Below, one piece after another: positions 22,004-29,880 of a DNA stretch of 64,000 bases (the first letter of the stretch is position 1; the number at the start of each line of letters is the position of its first letter). Source of the stretch: Pinirhizobacter soli (lineage in GTDB: Bacteria > Pseudomonadota > Gammaproteobacteria > Xanthomonadales > Rhodanobacteraceae); the NCBI RefSeq assembly GCF_015905305.1, contig NZ_JADZLQ010000001.1, positions 1,078,599 to 1,142,598 of the forward strand, in the 5' to 3' direction. The translations under genes were made by a program, and so were the position numbers. Below the pieces are notes generated by a model. It was not told where the DNA came from. It made no database searches and saw only the letters and a list, made by a program, of their open reading frames with translations.

Positions 22004-22240
22004 TCACCCTCGCTGCTTAAGGCGGCGGCTCACTTCGGCGCGGGCCTGCTCAACGGTAAACCCCTTCGAAGGATCGGCGCGCAGTTCGTTGTACGCCGGG
22101 ACTACTTCTTCTCGAAGCCATCGCTCCATGGCGGCATCGCGCGCTTGCAGCGCGCGCAGGCTGTCGCTGATAACGGCACTGGCACTGGCGTAGCGCCCCG
22201 AATTATTGTTCCAGCCTCGTTCGAGCTGGAGCGGAGTGCC
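22004..22240 (-). pseudogene. 5'-truncated ParD-type antitoxin remnant
   Basis: Read leftward, one frame contains SGRYASASAVISDSLRALQA followed by a helix with ERWLREEVVPAYNELRADPS and ends in RRLKQRG. This matches the ParD antitoxin pattern from the GRYASASEV motif to the C terminus. The N-terminal ribbon (about 15-20 residues) is missing: upstream the frame has no start codon before an in-frame stop at 22241-22243. No ParE toxin follows; the next leftward frames are short and unrecognised. The family assignment is by eye. The rest of 21844-22286 holds no other gene I can support. Confidence 0.55.
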
Positions 22241-22286
22241 TTATAGTTGCCCGCGTCGCCGGGGAGGCGACTCTCAAGGGGAACCC

Positions 22287-22799
22287 ATGCGAGCTGCATT
22301 GATGGTGGCCGGCGTCATGCTGGCCTTGACTGCTTTCGCCGAGCCGGCGAAAAAACTCGAAGACATGAGCGACGCCGAAAAGGTGGTCAAGTTCACCGCC
22401 TTCCTGGAAGCCCATCCGTTCGACCCGAACGCAGCCGCCGTGCAAGTATGGCTGCTGGATTGGGAGGACAAGAGCAAGGATGTGGTGGACGTTGTCTGTC
22501 CGGGTGTCGTCACTCCCTTGATGGCGAAGAAGACGCCCAATGCCTCGCAGCTGATGCGCCAATACATCTTCGGCAGCGCAGCCTCACAGTTGATCGACCC
22601 CACGCGGAAGGGCCAATTGCTGACAAACCAGGTGGCCGGCGTACACAGCATGATCCTTGCCTACCGGTCGATGATCGCCGCGCACCCTGCTGATCGCATC
22701 CCCTTCATCGACGACTTGTCGCAGAAGGATGAGCAAGGCCAACTTGAGGAAACCCTCAAGCCGATCATCAAGCCTTGCTCGTCGGGTGGTAAGGACTGA
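22287..22799 (+). CDS. Small exported protein of unknown function
   Basis: 170 residues with a signal peptide (MRAALMVAGVMLALTAFA, cleavage after FAEPA or nearby). The mature part is helical and contains two cysteines (VVCPG and KPCSSG) that could pair. An AAGGGGA-like ribosome site precedes the ATG at 22287. No family recognised. It is convergent with another small exported protein, with a symmetric hairpin between them. Confidence 0.65.
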   Translation: MRAALMVAGVMLALTAFAEPAKKLEDMSDAEKVVKFTAFLEAHPFDPNAAAVQVWLLDWEDKSKDVVDVVCPGVVTPLMAKKTPNASQLMRQYIFGSAASQLIDPTRKGQLLTNQVAGVHSMILAYRSMIAAHPADRIPFIDDLSQKDEQGQLEETLKPIIKPCSSGGKD

Positions 22800-22808
22800 T
22801 CAGCCGGT

Positions 22809-22847
22809 AAATCTCCGCGCCGCGCCCTGCGCGCGACGCGGAGGTTT
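22809..22847. terminator. Bidirectional terminator between convergent genes
   Basis: Inverted repeat with outer arms AAATCTCCGCG and CGCGGAGGTTT (10 of 11 positions pair) and further GC pairing inside. A/T runs on both outer sides allow use in both directions. It lies exactly between the stop codons at 22799 and 22851. Confidence 0.7.
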
Positions 22848-22850
22848 CGC

Positions 22851-23147
22851 TTACTTACCCTCGGGGACGAGGTTCGCCAGCTTGCCCTTCTTGTCGAACT
22901 GGCAGGTGAAACTCTTCTTGCCGTCCATGCCCGCGTCGGCGACGCCGGCGATCGAATAGCCCGAGCCACTGTCGGCGGCCTGCACCGGCTGCAGCTGGAT
23001 GTAGTCGTTCTTGACGTCGAATTTCTTCGCTGCGGCATCCAGGCAGCGGGTGGTGAGTTTGCCCGGATCGGGCCGGTCGGAAGCAAAGGCGTGCGAGGCC
23101 AGGACAAGGCCAAGGGAAGTGGCCAGTAGCAGGGCGGGCTTGCGCAT
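22851..23147 (-). CDS. Small exported protein of unknown function
   Basis: 98 residues with a clear signal peptide (MRKPALLLATSLGLVLASHAFA). The mature part has two cysteines (TTRCLDAA and SFTCQFD) that probably form a disulfide, and a repeated-strand look around YIQLQPVQAADSGSGYSIAG. The start at 23147 follows a GGAGA ribosome site. I recognise it only as a type of small periplasmic protein common in Xanthomonadales. Confidence 0.68.
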   Translation of the reverse strand: MRKPALLLATSLGLVLASHAFASDRPDPGKLTTRCLDAAAKKFDVKNDYIQLQPVQAADSGSGYSIAGVADAGMDGKKSFTCQFDKKGKLANLVPEGK

Positions 23148-23718
23148 GGGGTTTATCTCCGTACAAGGCACGAGGCCGGGGTTATTACCGGCTCGAGTGT
23201 GCCTTGCAATTCCTTGCGCCCGGATAAACGGGTAGCCTGGAATAGTTCCTTTCCGTTCAGGTGGGGTCATGCCCCCGGGTGTCGCGTCCCAGAACGGTTG
23301 GGACGGAATGGACGCCCCCGGCTTGCGCCGACGAAGCGAGATCGGTCGTTGTCACGCTCCCGACCAGCGTACCCCGGAACATTGTCACCTGCCCGATGCG
23401 TCCATGCCGTTCCACAAGACTCGTACACCGCTTACGGAAAAGCAGAAGGAGCGGCGAGCGAGCCAGGGTAGCAAACCGGAGAAGTAGCCGGCCGGACCGA
23501 AGTCCGCCTGACCGCCCGCCATAAAAGGGGGAAGCGAAGCGCCGTGATGTCCACGGCGTCCGCCACTTCTTCAGGTTGCTACACCCGGTTGCCGATGTAC
23601 CGGCAACACGAACATTCTCCTGAATCCGCATCGGCACTTCCATCAGAAGCGTCTCAAAGTTGAGCCCGAATTTCGACCGAAGGAATCGTGTTCTTCCGTC
23701 CACGTCGGATTGACTGCC
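23148..23718. other. 571-nt intergenic region with three hairpins
   Basis: No gene is supported here. Three compact stem-loops follow each other: CGGAC/GTCCG with a CGAA loop at 23493-23506; CGCCGTG/CACGGCG at 23540-23558; and GTTGCCG/CGGCAAC at 23588-23607. Long open frames exist on both strands, but their composition (Arg/Ser/Leu rich) looks like chance in GC-rich DNA. A short frame at 23404-23487 (27 codons, MPFHKTRTPLTEKQKE) cannot be judged. Confidence 0.5.
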
Positions 23719-24438
23719 ATGCCATCGCTTGAGTCCACATCACAAAGCGGTCATAAAGGCGGCCAATATCGAACGGAAGGACTCGCCGTGGCGTTTCCAG
23801 ACGATGGCTTTGTCATAGTGCCGGAGCTCATTTCGCTTCAGGCGTGCGATGAACTGATCGAAACCATCTCGACGACAGCTCCGGGCAAACCGGGCTCACG
23901 TAGTCTGCTGGGTTTGCCAGCTGTCGATCGAACAGCCGTGGAACTACAACAGCAACTCATCGCCATGGGCTTGATGAGCGAAGCACACCGGGTCGTGCAA
24001 TGCTCTTTATTCGCCAAGGGAGTGGATGCGACCTGGTCGGTAACGCCCCATCAAGACCTGAGTATTCCTGTCTCTGACCGTGTCGACACCCCTGGCTGGT
24101 CCGGCTGGTCAAGGAAAGAGAACGTGTGGTTCGTCCAGCCGCCCACATCGGTCCTGGAACAGCTGATCGCCGTACGCCTTCAACTGGACGATCATGCCTC
24201 GGAAACCGGGCCGCTCGAGGTCGTACCCGGAAGCCATGCAAATGGGCGGATGACGAGCGCTTCGGTCAGCCAGCATGCCGCACACAGGGTCAGTTGCACT
24301 GTCCCGAGGGGCGGCGTCCTAGTCATGCACCCGCTGCTCATCCACTCCTCCGGCAAGCCACGAGCTTCCATGCCCCGCCGCGTTCTGCACTACCTCTACG
24401 GCCCTCCTCTACCCGCAGGTATCTCCTGGGCAAGGTAG
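23719..24438 (+). CDS. Phytanoyl-CoA dioxygenase (PhyH) family protein
   Basis: 239-residue Fe(II)/2-oxoglutarate-dependent oxygenase. The metal triad is visible as H111-x-D113 (TPHQDLSIP) and a distal histidine near 209 (LLIHSSGKPR), with the following arginine likely binding 2-oxoglutarate. GPLEVVPGSH is a typical PhyH segment. The substrate is unknown. ATG 23719 is chosen over a TTG at 23710. Codon use and base composition here and in the next genes look less GC-rich than the neighbours, suggesting an acquired segment. Confidence 0.82.
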   Translation: MPSLESTSQSGHKGGQYRTEGLAVAFPDDGFVIVPELISLQACDELIETISTTAPGKPGSRSLLGLPAVDRTAVELQQQLIAMGLMSEAHRVVQCSLFAKGVDATWSVTPHQDLSIPVSDRVDTPGWSGWSRKENVWFVQPPTSVLEQLIAVRLQLDDHASETGPLEVVPGSHANGRMTSASVSQHAAHRVSCTVPRGGVLVMHPLLIHSSGKPRASMPRRVLHYLYGPPLPAGISWAR

Positions 24439-24504
24439 TCTTTACACCGGGGACCTCGAGCCGTGCCAGGAGCGTGTTTGAACAGCACAACAATGGAGAT
24501 GGCG

Positions 24505-24843
24505 ATGGGGATGTCGGCAGCAAAGAAATGGATTGGCGTAGGTGCCCTGACAGCCGCATGCTTCGCGACCGGTGGGTTTGGTCTGGCGGTCGCCTCAAAG
24601 AATGACTGCATGAGAGACACATCGCACCAGCTAGTCGTGAATCGTGTCGAGGGATTTACCTTTGACGGACGCACTGTCGGACTCGAGTCTATTCCTGTGA
24701 GATCACAGGTGACTTGGCCTTTTGTAGTGGATGTGTACTACGACGTGCCGACAGGTATGCACGCAGCAATGGGGCATGACCGTTATCTCGCGATGCCCTG
24801 GGGCACCAGACGACTTTCGCACGAAGTCGTTCATACTCTTTGA
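24505..24843 (+). CDS. Small membrane-anchored or exported protein, unknown
   Basis: 112 residues beginning with a hydrophobic segment (WIGVGALTAACFATGGFGLAVA), either a signal or an anchor, followed by a beta-rich region with VTWPFVVDVYYDVPTG. GGAG at 24495-24498 supports ATG 24505; in-frame ATGs at 24493 and 24511 and a GTG at 24463 are alternatives. No family recognised. It follows the PhyH gene in the same direction. The gap 24844-25085 after it shows nothing recognisable. Confidence 0.5.
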   Translation: MGMSAAKKWIGVGALTAACFATGGFGLAVASKNDCMRDTSHQLVVNRVEGFTFDGRTVGLESIPVRSQVTWPFVVDVYYDVPTGMHAAMGHDRYLAMPWGTRRLSHEVVHTL

Positions 24844-25085
24844 AGACTCGTGTCTTTCCGAATGTACCCGTTGAACTGAAGCGAGTAAGTTCAGTTCGTT
24901 CTCATGACTTATGAACCCCGGTCATGACACCTTCGTTCGCAACAGCGCTAGTCGCCATAGAGATCCTGCCCTAGGCTTGGTCGGCCAGTTAACGCCAAGA
25001 CTCAGCCGATACCGAGGCACTCGACGCTTGGCACAGATTGCCAGGCGCATGAATCGATTCCGCGTAACAACCTTCCAGGACAGCT

Positions 25086-25451
25086 ATGACTCCGGATGTT
25101 TCCGCTTTGCGTTCGATTGCGCAGACCTACTTCGACGCCGCTTACGAAATGGACGCCGAGAAATTTGCATCCCTATTTCATCCATCGAGTTCGGTGACAA
25201 GGATCGGTGATGACGGCAACGTAAGCGTGACGCCGATTGCAACGTGGCTCGCAGCCGTACGCAACATACCCGCGCCAAAGGACCAGGGCTTCGAGCGCGA
25301 TGACCGGATTCTTTCAATAGATGTCGAGAAGGAGCTCGCGGTCCTGAAGGTAACATTACTAGTCCCGCCGCGTGTCTTCACGGACATGCTGTCATGCCTG
25401 AAGGTTCATGGAACGTGGAAGATCGTCCAGAAGGTTATGACGTCGAGCTGA
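25086..25451 (+). CDS. NTF2-like / putative lumazine-binding family protein
   Basis: 121-residue protein with a cystatin-like NTF2 fold pattern: an N-terminal helix (IAQTYFDAAYEMDAEKFASLFHPSS), central strands, and the ending LKVHGTWKIVQKVMTSS. Such small proteins bind small ligands or isomerise them; no catalytic residue can be named. AGGACAG precedes the ATG. It stands alone between intergenic gaps. Confidence 0.68.
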   Translation: MTPDVSALRSIAQTYFDAAYEMDAEKFASLFHPSSSVTRIGDDGNVSVTPIATWLAAVRNIPAPKDQGFERDDRILSIDVEKELAVLKVTLLVPPRVFTDMLSCLKVHGTWKIVQKVMTSS

Positions 25452-25566
25452 TTGAGAACCTATAGGTTCACCGCGTGCAAAATTACCGCACGTTTATCAG
25501 CGCCCTGCCCACGCGCATCATGTTGCCACCGCCCGCCTTCAGGGCATCCATGAGAGCGTCATCACC

Positions 25567-25752
25567 ATGCCCGTTCTACGCCTGGAAATGCATCCCGGAC
25601 GCACGCTTGAGCAAAAGCGTGCCTTCGTGCAGGAAGCCACCCGCGTCACCGTGGAGATCCTGCAATGCCCGCAGGATACCGTTGAAATCGTGATCACCGA
25701 AGTGGCGCGCGACGCCTGGGCCAAGGGCGGCAAGCTGCGTTCGGACGGCTGA
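25567..25752 (+). CDS. 4-oxalocrotonate tautomerase family protein
   Basis: 61-residue tautomerase with the catalytic N-terminal proline right after Met (MPVLRLEMHPGRT). The helix EQKRAFVQEATRVTVEIL and the strand DTVEIVITEV are typical. Members act as small oligomers on enol/keto acids. The substrate is not evident from the neighbours. It is convergent with the DUF3667 gene. Confidence 0.8.
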   Translation: MPVLRLEMHPGRTLEQKRAFVQEATRVTVEILQCPQDTVEIVITEVARDAWAKGGKLRSDG

Positions 25753-25768
25753 CTTCCGAAGCCGCCCG

Positions 25769-26731
25769 TCAAAGCAGCTGAAGGCCAAAGGCCAACAGTC
25801 CCACCACCAGCACGATGAATACGATCTGTGTGCTAAGCCACAGGCCGATGGTTCGGGTAAGAGCTCCCGCGAAGCCTGAGCCATAAGCGCCTCGGAGCAG
25901 CCCGTGCAGGTTGACAGGAACCCACACCGCCGCGCCAAAGATTGCAGCGCCACGTAACGGGCCGGGCGCCAGCCAAGCCAGGCCCGTGACGAGAAACACG
26001 AAGGCCAGGAACTGCATCGACACCACCAGGTGGTCATAGGCATAGAACTGCCTGTGCCGCGAATAAAGCAGCATCAGTTCGACGGCGAAGATCGGCAGAA
26101 GCAGGATGGCCAGCCTGTGCGCCCAGGTGAACACCAGCAGCTCGAAGTACTCCGGGTTGGACAGCGCGCGCTGGAGGCGTCCGCGAGTCCATGATCGAGG
26201 ATCGGACCAGAAATGTTCGTTCGGCCCGGCCTGTGTTTCTCGGCCCGCACTAGGGCTCGCGACACCGACTCCGTTGGCAATCTGCTCCGGTGTCTTCTCA
26301 CCTGAAAGAATATCGGCCATCTGGCTTGGCGTTGCCTCGACAACCCGGGTAACAGGCCCTTCATGCACGGTGATCGTCATCCCATGTCCATGGGGCATTC
26401 CATGCACGGCAACTTCCATCGACAGCATGAACAGGAAGAGGCTTACCAGGAACAGACGAAACGGCGGCACGTGGCGCATGCGGCGGCCGTCCATGTGATC
26501 GCGCGCCAACTGCCCTGGACGAAAGAAGAGAAGCGGCAGCGTCCGGATTAATCGTCCATCGAGATGAACCAGCCCCTCCAAGCCTTCTCGCAGAAGATGC
26601 AGGATCGGGCGCTTATGGTCATCGGATGACTGACCGCAGTCCGAGCAATAGCGGCCGTGCAGGTTTGCGCCGCAGTTCAGGCACTCCTTGTCCAGCACCG
26701 CGTGCCCTGGATCCTCCATCGGGGCAGACAT
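25769..26731 (-). CDS. DUF3667 membrane protein
   Basis: 320 residues. An N-terminal zinc ribbon (CLNCGANLHGRYCSDCGQ) and the HLLREGLEGLVHLDGRLIRTLPLLFFRPG segment are the DUF3667 signature. Four to five membrane helices follow (the first at VPPFRLFLVSLFLFMLS) around a loop of about 100 residues. The start at 26731 lies 1 nt after the stop of the HExxH protein gene, so the two are probably co-transcribed and under the same BlaI-like control. Function unknown. Confidence 0.78.
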   Translation of the reverse strand: MSAPMEDPGHAVLDKECLNCGANLHGRYCSDCGQSSDDHKRPILHLLREGLEGLVHLDGRLIRTLPLLFFRPGQLARDHMDGRRMRHVPPFRLFLVSLFLFMLSMEVAVHGMPHGHGMTITVHEGPVTRVVEATPSQMADILSGEKTPEQIANGVGVASPSAGRETQAGPNEHFWSDPRSWTRGRLQRALSNPEYFELLVFTWAHRLAILLLPIFAVELMLLYSRHRQFYAYDHLVVSMQFLAFVFLVTGLAWLAPGPLRGAAIFGAAVWVPVNLHGLLRGAYGSGFAGALTRTIGLWLSTQIVFIVLVVGLLAFGLQLL

Positions 26732-26732
26732 G

Positions 26733-28052
26733 CTAGTGACCTGGGTCTTCAACCTTCTGCACGATCACGTCACCTTTGCGCGTACCAGGCACGACGATCC
26801 AACCCTTGTTCAAAGTGAGGCTCCAGCCTGCACCCTTCAGCTTCGACGGATCGAAGCCCGCGGCCGAGACGTTCGCCACCTTCTTCTCCTGGTTGACCAG
26901 GGCGTCGCCATCCACATCCAGTGCGCCCCATTCATCGGTCAAGCGCATGGTGGGATAGACGATGCCCAAGTCGCCCAGCGGCTGCAGTGTTTGCGGGTTG
27001 AACTGGTAGTTGCTGTGCTTGAGTGGCAGCGTCAACACAGGGCCATCGACGAGCTTGGCCTTCAACGCCGCCATGTGCGCGATCTTCGCCTGCTCACGTT
27101 TCACCTCGTGGGTGCGTAAGGTTCCGTCATCGTAGATCGCCTCGCGGGCCTTGAGGGTGGCGAACGCCGGCGAAGGAAGCTTCAGTGCCGCACTCAACAA
27201 CTGGTCCAGCCGCTGGCCGGAGGCGAGCTTGCGGCGCCAGTCGGGATCGGCCTGATCAAGCATCAGGCCGTAGGCGGGACCGGTGGCATAGGCGAAGGAA
27301 CGGACAAAGCTCGGGACCTCCACGAAAGCGGAGAGGTCGCCGATGGCGTAGCTGATGCGAGCCTTCGGCGTCGGAAGCCCCAACCTCACACCGGTATATT
27401 CGGCCACCCCTTCGTTCGACTCGAGCGCGCCCTCGCCTTCTGCCGCATTCGGGAAGATTCGATATCTCTCGCTCCGGAATAAAAGCGCATCGCCGATCGC
27501 CACCTTGCGGTCGGCGCTGGTCGTCGCATTCAGCGCCTTGGCCAAGGCACGCCATTCCAACTGCAATAGATATCGCCCTTCCAGGGTGTCCAGGTGCCGG
27601 TTGTCGCCTTCGTGCAGCACCATCTTCAGGTCAGGCTGGATACGGTGGAACGACTCGTGCGCGATCATCACGTGTCGTTTTTCAGTGTTCTCCGGCAGGG
27701 GCCACAGAATTTCACTCCAGCGGGTTCCCGACCACTGGATCGAAGTATTGGCCATGATCTCCGACGGTGGCAAAACTCCAATGAATACCGGCCCGGAGGC
27801 CTTCAACACGCCGCCGGCATCGGCCTGGTTGGCCACCGCGGAGCGATCGGCCGGGTCGACCAGCAGCATCGGACCGCACAGCGTGTGCCCCCACAGGGCC
27901 CCCGCATCGCGGTTGCAAATAACCTTGGCCTCGTCGAAAACTCTGGCGGCATCGTCGGGGTTGATGGCCGCGATCGCGGGTGTCGCCGCCAGCCCGGCCA
28001 GGCTGATGGACAGGGCAAGCATCCGCGAAATCGAACCACGGGCAGTAGGCAT
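26733..28052 (-). CDS. Exported HExxH protein, putative metallopeptidase
   Basis: 439 residues with a signal peptide (MLALSISLAGLAATPAIA). Residues 132-136 read HESFH, a zinc-binding HExxH, and a downstream SNEGVAEYTG glutamate could be the third ligand (gluzincin style). I do not recognise the family. The start at 28052 has GAGG upstream. Its promoter carries two 18-bp inverted repeats, one across the spacer and one just downstream, and the gene lies directly after a BlaR1/BlaI pair on the same strand, so it is the likely target of that system. Confidence 0.65.
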   Translation of the reverse strand: MPTARGSISRMLALSISLAGLAATPAIAAINPDDAARVFDEAKVICNRDAGALWGHTLCGPMLLVDPADRSAVANQADAGGVLKASGPVFIGVLPPSEIMANTSIQWSGTRWSEILWPLPENTEKRHVMIAHESFHRIQPDLKMVLHEGDNRHLDTLEGRYLLQLEWRALAKALNATTSADRKVAIGDALLFRSERYRIFPNAAEGEGALESNEGVAEYTGVRLGLPTPKARISYAIGDLSAFVEVPSFVRSFAYATGPAYGLMLDQADPDWRRKLASGQRLDQLLSAALKLPSPAFATLKAREAIYDDGTLRTHEVKREQAKIAHMAALKAKLVDGPVLTLPLKHSNYQFNPQTLQPLGDLGIVYPTMRLTDEWGALDVDGDALVNQEKKVANVSAAGFDPSKLKGAGWSLTLNKGWIVVPGTRKGDVIVQKVEDPGH

Positions 28053-28062
28053 AACGGCACCT

Positions 28063-28080
28063 CTACGATAAGCGTCGTAG
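28063..28080. promoter_or_regulatory. Operator 1, BlaI-type inverted repeat
   Basis: CTACGATAAGCGTCGTAG: perfect 6-bp arms CTACGA/TCGTAG around 6 nt. It lies at the expected transcription start of the HExxH gene. It has the same arm core (TACGA/TCGTA) and the same spacing as the site at 28085-28102; the two centres are 22 bp apart, about two helical turns. Binding by the BlaI-like protein at 29356-29736 is inferred from position. Confidence 0.7.
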
Positions 28081-28081
28081 C

Positions 28082-28110
28082 GTTGTACGACGAGCATCGT
28101 ACCTTGTCAA
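28082..28110 (-). promoter_or_regulatory. Promoter of the HExxH gene
   Basis: Reading leftward, TTGACA (28110-28105, perfect -35) is followed by 17 nt and TACAAC (28087-28082, 4 of 6 for -10). The start of transcription would be near 28075, leaving a leader of about 23 nt with a GAGG ribosome site. Operator 2 fills the spacer and operator 1 covers the start, a layout that suits repression. Confidence 0.65.
28085..28102. promoter_or_regulatory. Operator 2, BlaI-type inverted repeat
   Basis: GTACGACGAGCATCGTAC: perfect 6-bp arms GTACGA/TCGTAC around 6 nt. It sits between the -35 and -10 elements of the HExxH gene promoter. It shares the TACGA/TCGTA core with operator 1. Confidence 0.7.
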
Positions 28111-28126
28111 TCCGGCACGGGAATTT

Positions 28127-29359
28127 TCAGCGCCGGCCTTCCCATTCGATCCGGGCCTGCGGCGTCACCGTCAGTGCCACGATGGGTTGCCGCCTGGCAC
28201 TCATCAGGAGGACGCGGTCGTTTTCCTGCACGATGCGGTCGCTCGGAAGCTGCTGGTTCCCGACCGAGGCTTCGATCACCCGTCCCTGCTTGATGCGAAG
28301 CGCAAACGACCCTGCGTCGTCATGAGCGTCGACCAGGATCATGGGCCCGAAGGCGCTTGCGTTGTAGACATCGGCCATCGACGGATCGACGAGCCCCAGC
28401 CGCCCTGCCCCAAGCGCCAGGAGACAAAGCATCGAGGTTGCGATGGCTGCCAAGCGCAGGCCGGCCGGCAGAGGGCCTGTGCGGTTGACGCCAAGCAGCC
28501 GATGGACGCGAGTGGTGAGCTCGCCCTGGCTTGAAATCGCCATGCCCAAATGCGGCGAGACACGGTTTTCCGCCAGGCAAACCAGCGCCTGGGCCAGGCC
28601 CGTGGCCGACGCGCCGTGGCGTACCGCCAGGGCGTCGCAGCAGGCCTCGCGCTCCCGCGACACGCGGCCATAGAGCGTCCAGGCCGCGGGATGGAACCAC
28701 AGAAGCGCAAGCTGCAGGCGCTGCAGCAGGTTCCAGCCAAAATCGCGTCGCCGCACGTGCGCCAGTTCGTGCAGCAGCACGGCTTCCCATTGCGCCATCG
28801 ACAGGACGCACGCCAGATCGCGCGGTATCAGGAGTACCGGCCGCCACGCGCCGATGATCTGCGGTGTGGCGACATCGGCTATCTGGATGTCTTGCACCCT
28901 TACGCTCATCCGATCGCGAGCCAACCGGTGCACCGATTCGACCAGCGCCTCGGGCGCGCGTCTACGATGGAGTCGAGCCACTCGGCGTGCATCCATGGCC
29001 AACCGCAGCATCATCAACAATGCCCCGGCAAACCACAGCATGACCAGCGACAGGCAGAGCCAGAAGACCTTGCGATAACTGGCCATGAGTAATGGCAGTT
29101 CGGCCGCGGGCGAGCCGGGCAAGGCAGGAACGCCCATGCCTGCGACCGTCCAGTACACGACCACGACGGTCAACACCGGCAGGACAACGAGTGCCGCAAA
29201 ATGGATGCAGGCCATGCGATGCCGCAAGGCGGCCGTCGCATTCGCCATGACCCGTTCCCAAGCAAGCCAGGACAACGCCAGCAGTCCGCCCTGGACCAGT
29301 GCAGCCGCCAATCCCCACACGCCAAGCCGAATCAGGTAGGCGAAGGTGAAGAAGCTCAC
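28127..29359 (-). CDS. BlaR1-like M56 family membrane metallopeptidase
   Basis: 410-residue sensor-protease. Four N-terminal membrane helices surround a cytoplasmic M56 zinc protease domain with LLHELAHVRRRD (HELAH at 197-201) and the downstream EREACCDALAV glutamate motif. A fifth helix near 305-325 leads to an extracytoplasmic C-terminal domain of about 85 residues. That domain is not the penicillin-binding domain of true BlaR1, so the signal is not clearly a beta-lactam. BlaR1 homologues inactivate BlaI when triggered. Start is GTG, overlapping the blaI stop (GTGA). Confidence 0.87.
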   Translation of the reverse strand: MSFFTFAYLIRLGVWGLAAALVQGGLLALSWLAWERVMANATAALRHRMACIHFAALVVLPVLTVVVVYWTVAGMGVPALPGSPAAELPLLMASYRKVFWLCLSLVMLWFAGALLMMLRLAMDARRVARLHRRRAPEALVESVHRLARDRMSVRVQDIQIADVATPQIIGAWRPVLLIPRDLACVLSMAQWEAVLLHELAHVRRRDFGWNLLQRLQLALLWFHPAAWTLYGRVSREREACCDALAVRHGASATGLAQALVCLAENRVSPHLGMAISSQGELTTRVHRLLGVNRTGPLPAGLRLAAIATSMLCLLALGAGRLGLVDPSMADVYNASAFGPMILVDAHDDAGSFALRIKQGRVIEASVGNQQLPSDRIVQENDRVLLMSARRQPIVALTVTPQARIEWEGRR

Positions 29360-29736
29360 GACACGTTTTTCTCGAGCTTCTTGATCAGGGCTTTGAGTTG
29401 CGCGAGTTCGTCGGCAGCCACCGGGCGCGCGTCAAGCGCCTGCATGGCGAGCGCAAGGGAAGATCCGTCAAAAGCGCTGTCCATCCAGCCGCTCACCAGG
29501 TGGTTGAGCGTGGGGCGTTCGGAAACCGCCGCCGCGTAGATGTGCTGCCTGGCATCCTCTGCCCGCGTTACCAGCCCCTTGGCCAGCATGTTCTGCATGA
29601 TCTTCAGCGAACTGGTGTAGCCGGTTCCGGTCTCGGCATAAACCTCTTCGTGAACGTCACGCACGGTGGAGGGCCCTCGGCGCCAAAGCACTCGCAGGAT
29701 CGTCAATTCCGCCGCGGTGGGAGCGATTGCTTTCAT
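29356..29736 (-). CDS. BlaI/MecI/CopY-family transcriptional repressor
   Basis: 126 residues, the standard BlaI length. The winged-helix domain begins PTAAELTILRVLWRRGPSTVRDVHEEV and contains GYTSSLKIMQNMLAKGLVTR; the C-terminal helices dimerise. Start at 29736 (MKAIAPT); an in-frame GTG at 29808 would add a 24-residue tail unlike the family. Known BlaI proteins bind TACA-type inverted repeats. Related repeats are found at 28063-28102 but I see none of the same sequence in its own upstream region (29737-29880). Confidence 0.88.
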   Translation of the reverse strand: MKAIAPTAAELTILRVLWRRGPSTVRDVHEEVYAETGTGYTSSLKIMQNMLAKGLVTRAEDARQHIYAAAVSERPTLNHLVSGWMDSAFDGSSLALAMQALDARPVAADELAQLKALIKKLEKNVS

Positions 29737-29880
29737 CGGCGCAGGATGCAGCGGTAATGGGCACGACGCAAGGGGACCGCCAAACGGATTGTTGGCCGAC
29801 CTCGACACGCGTAAGCTCGATTCGGGTCGATCAGCAACTCTCGTGAGAAGTTTCGAAGCTCCCTCGTCCAGGCGACCGAC

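Noticed and set aside
23257-23703. 148-codon minus-strand frame as a hypothetical gene
   Set aside because: Arg/Ser/Leu-rich translation with no recognisable pattern, lying over the hairpin cluster.
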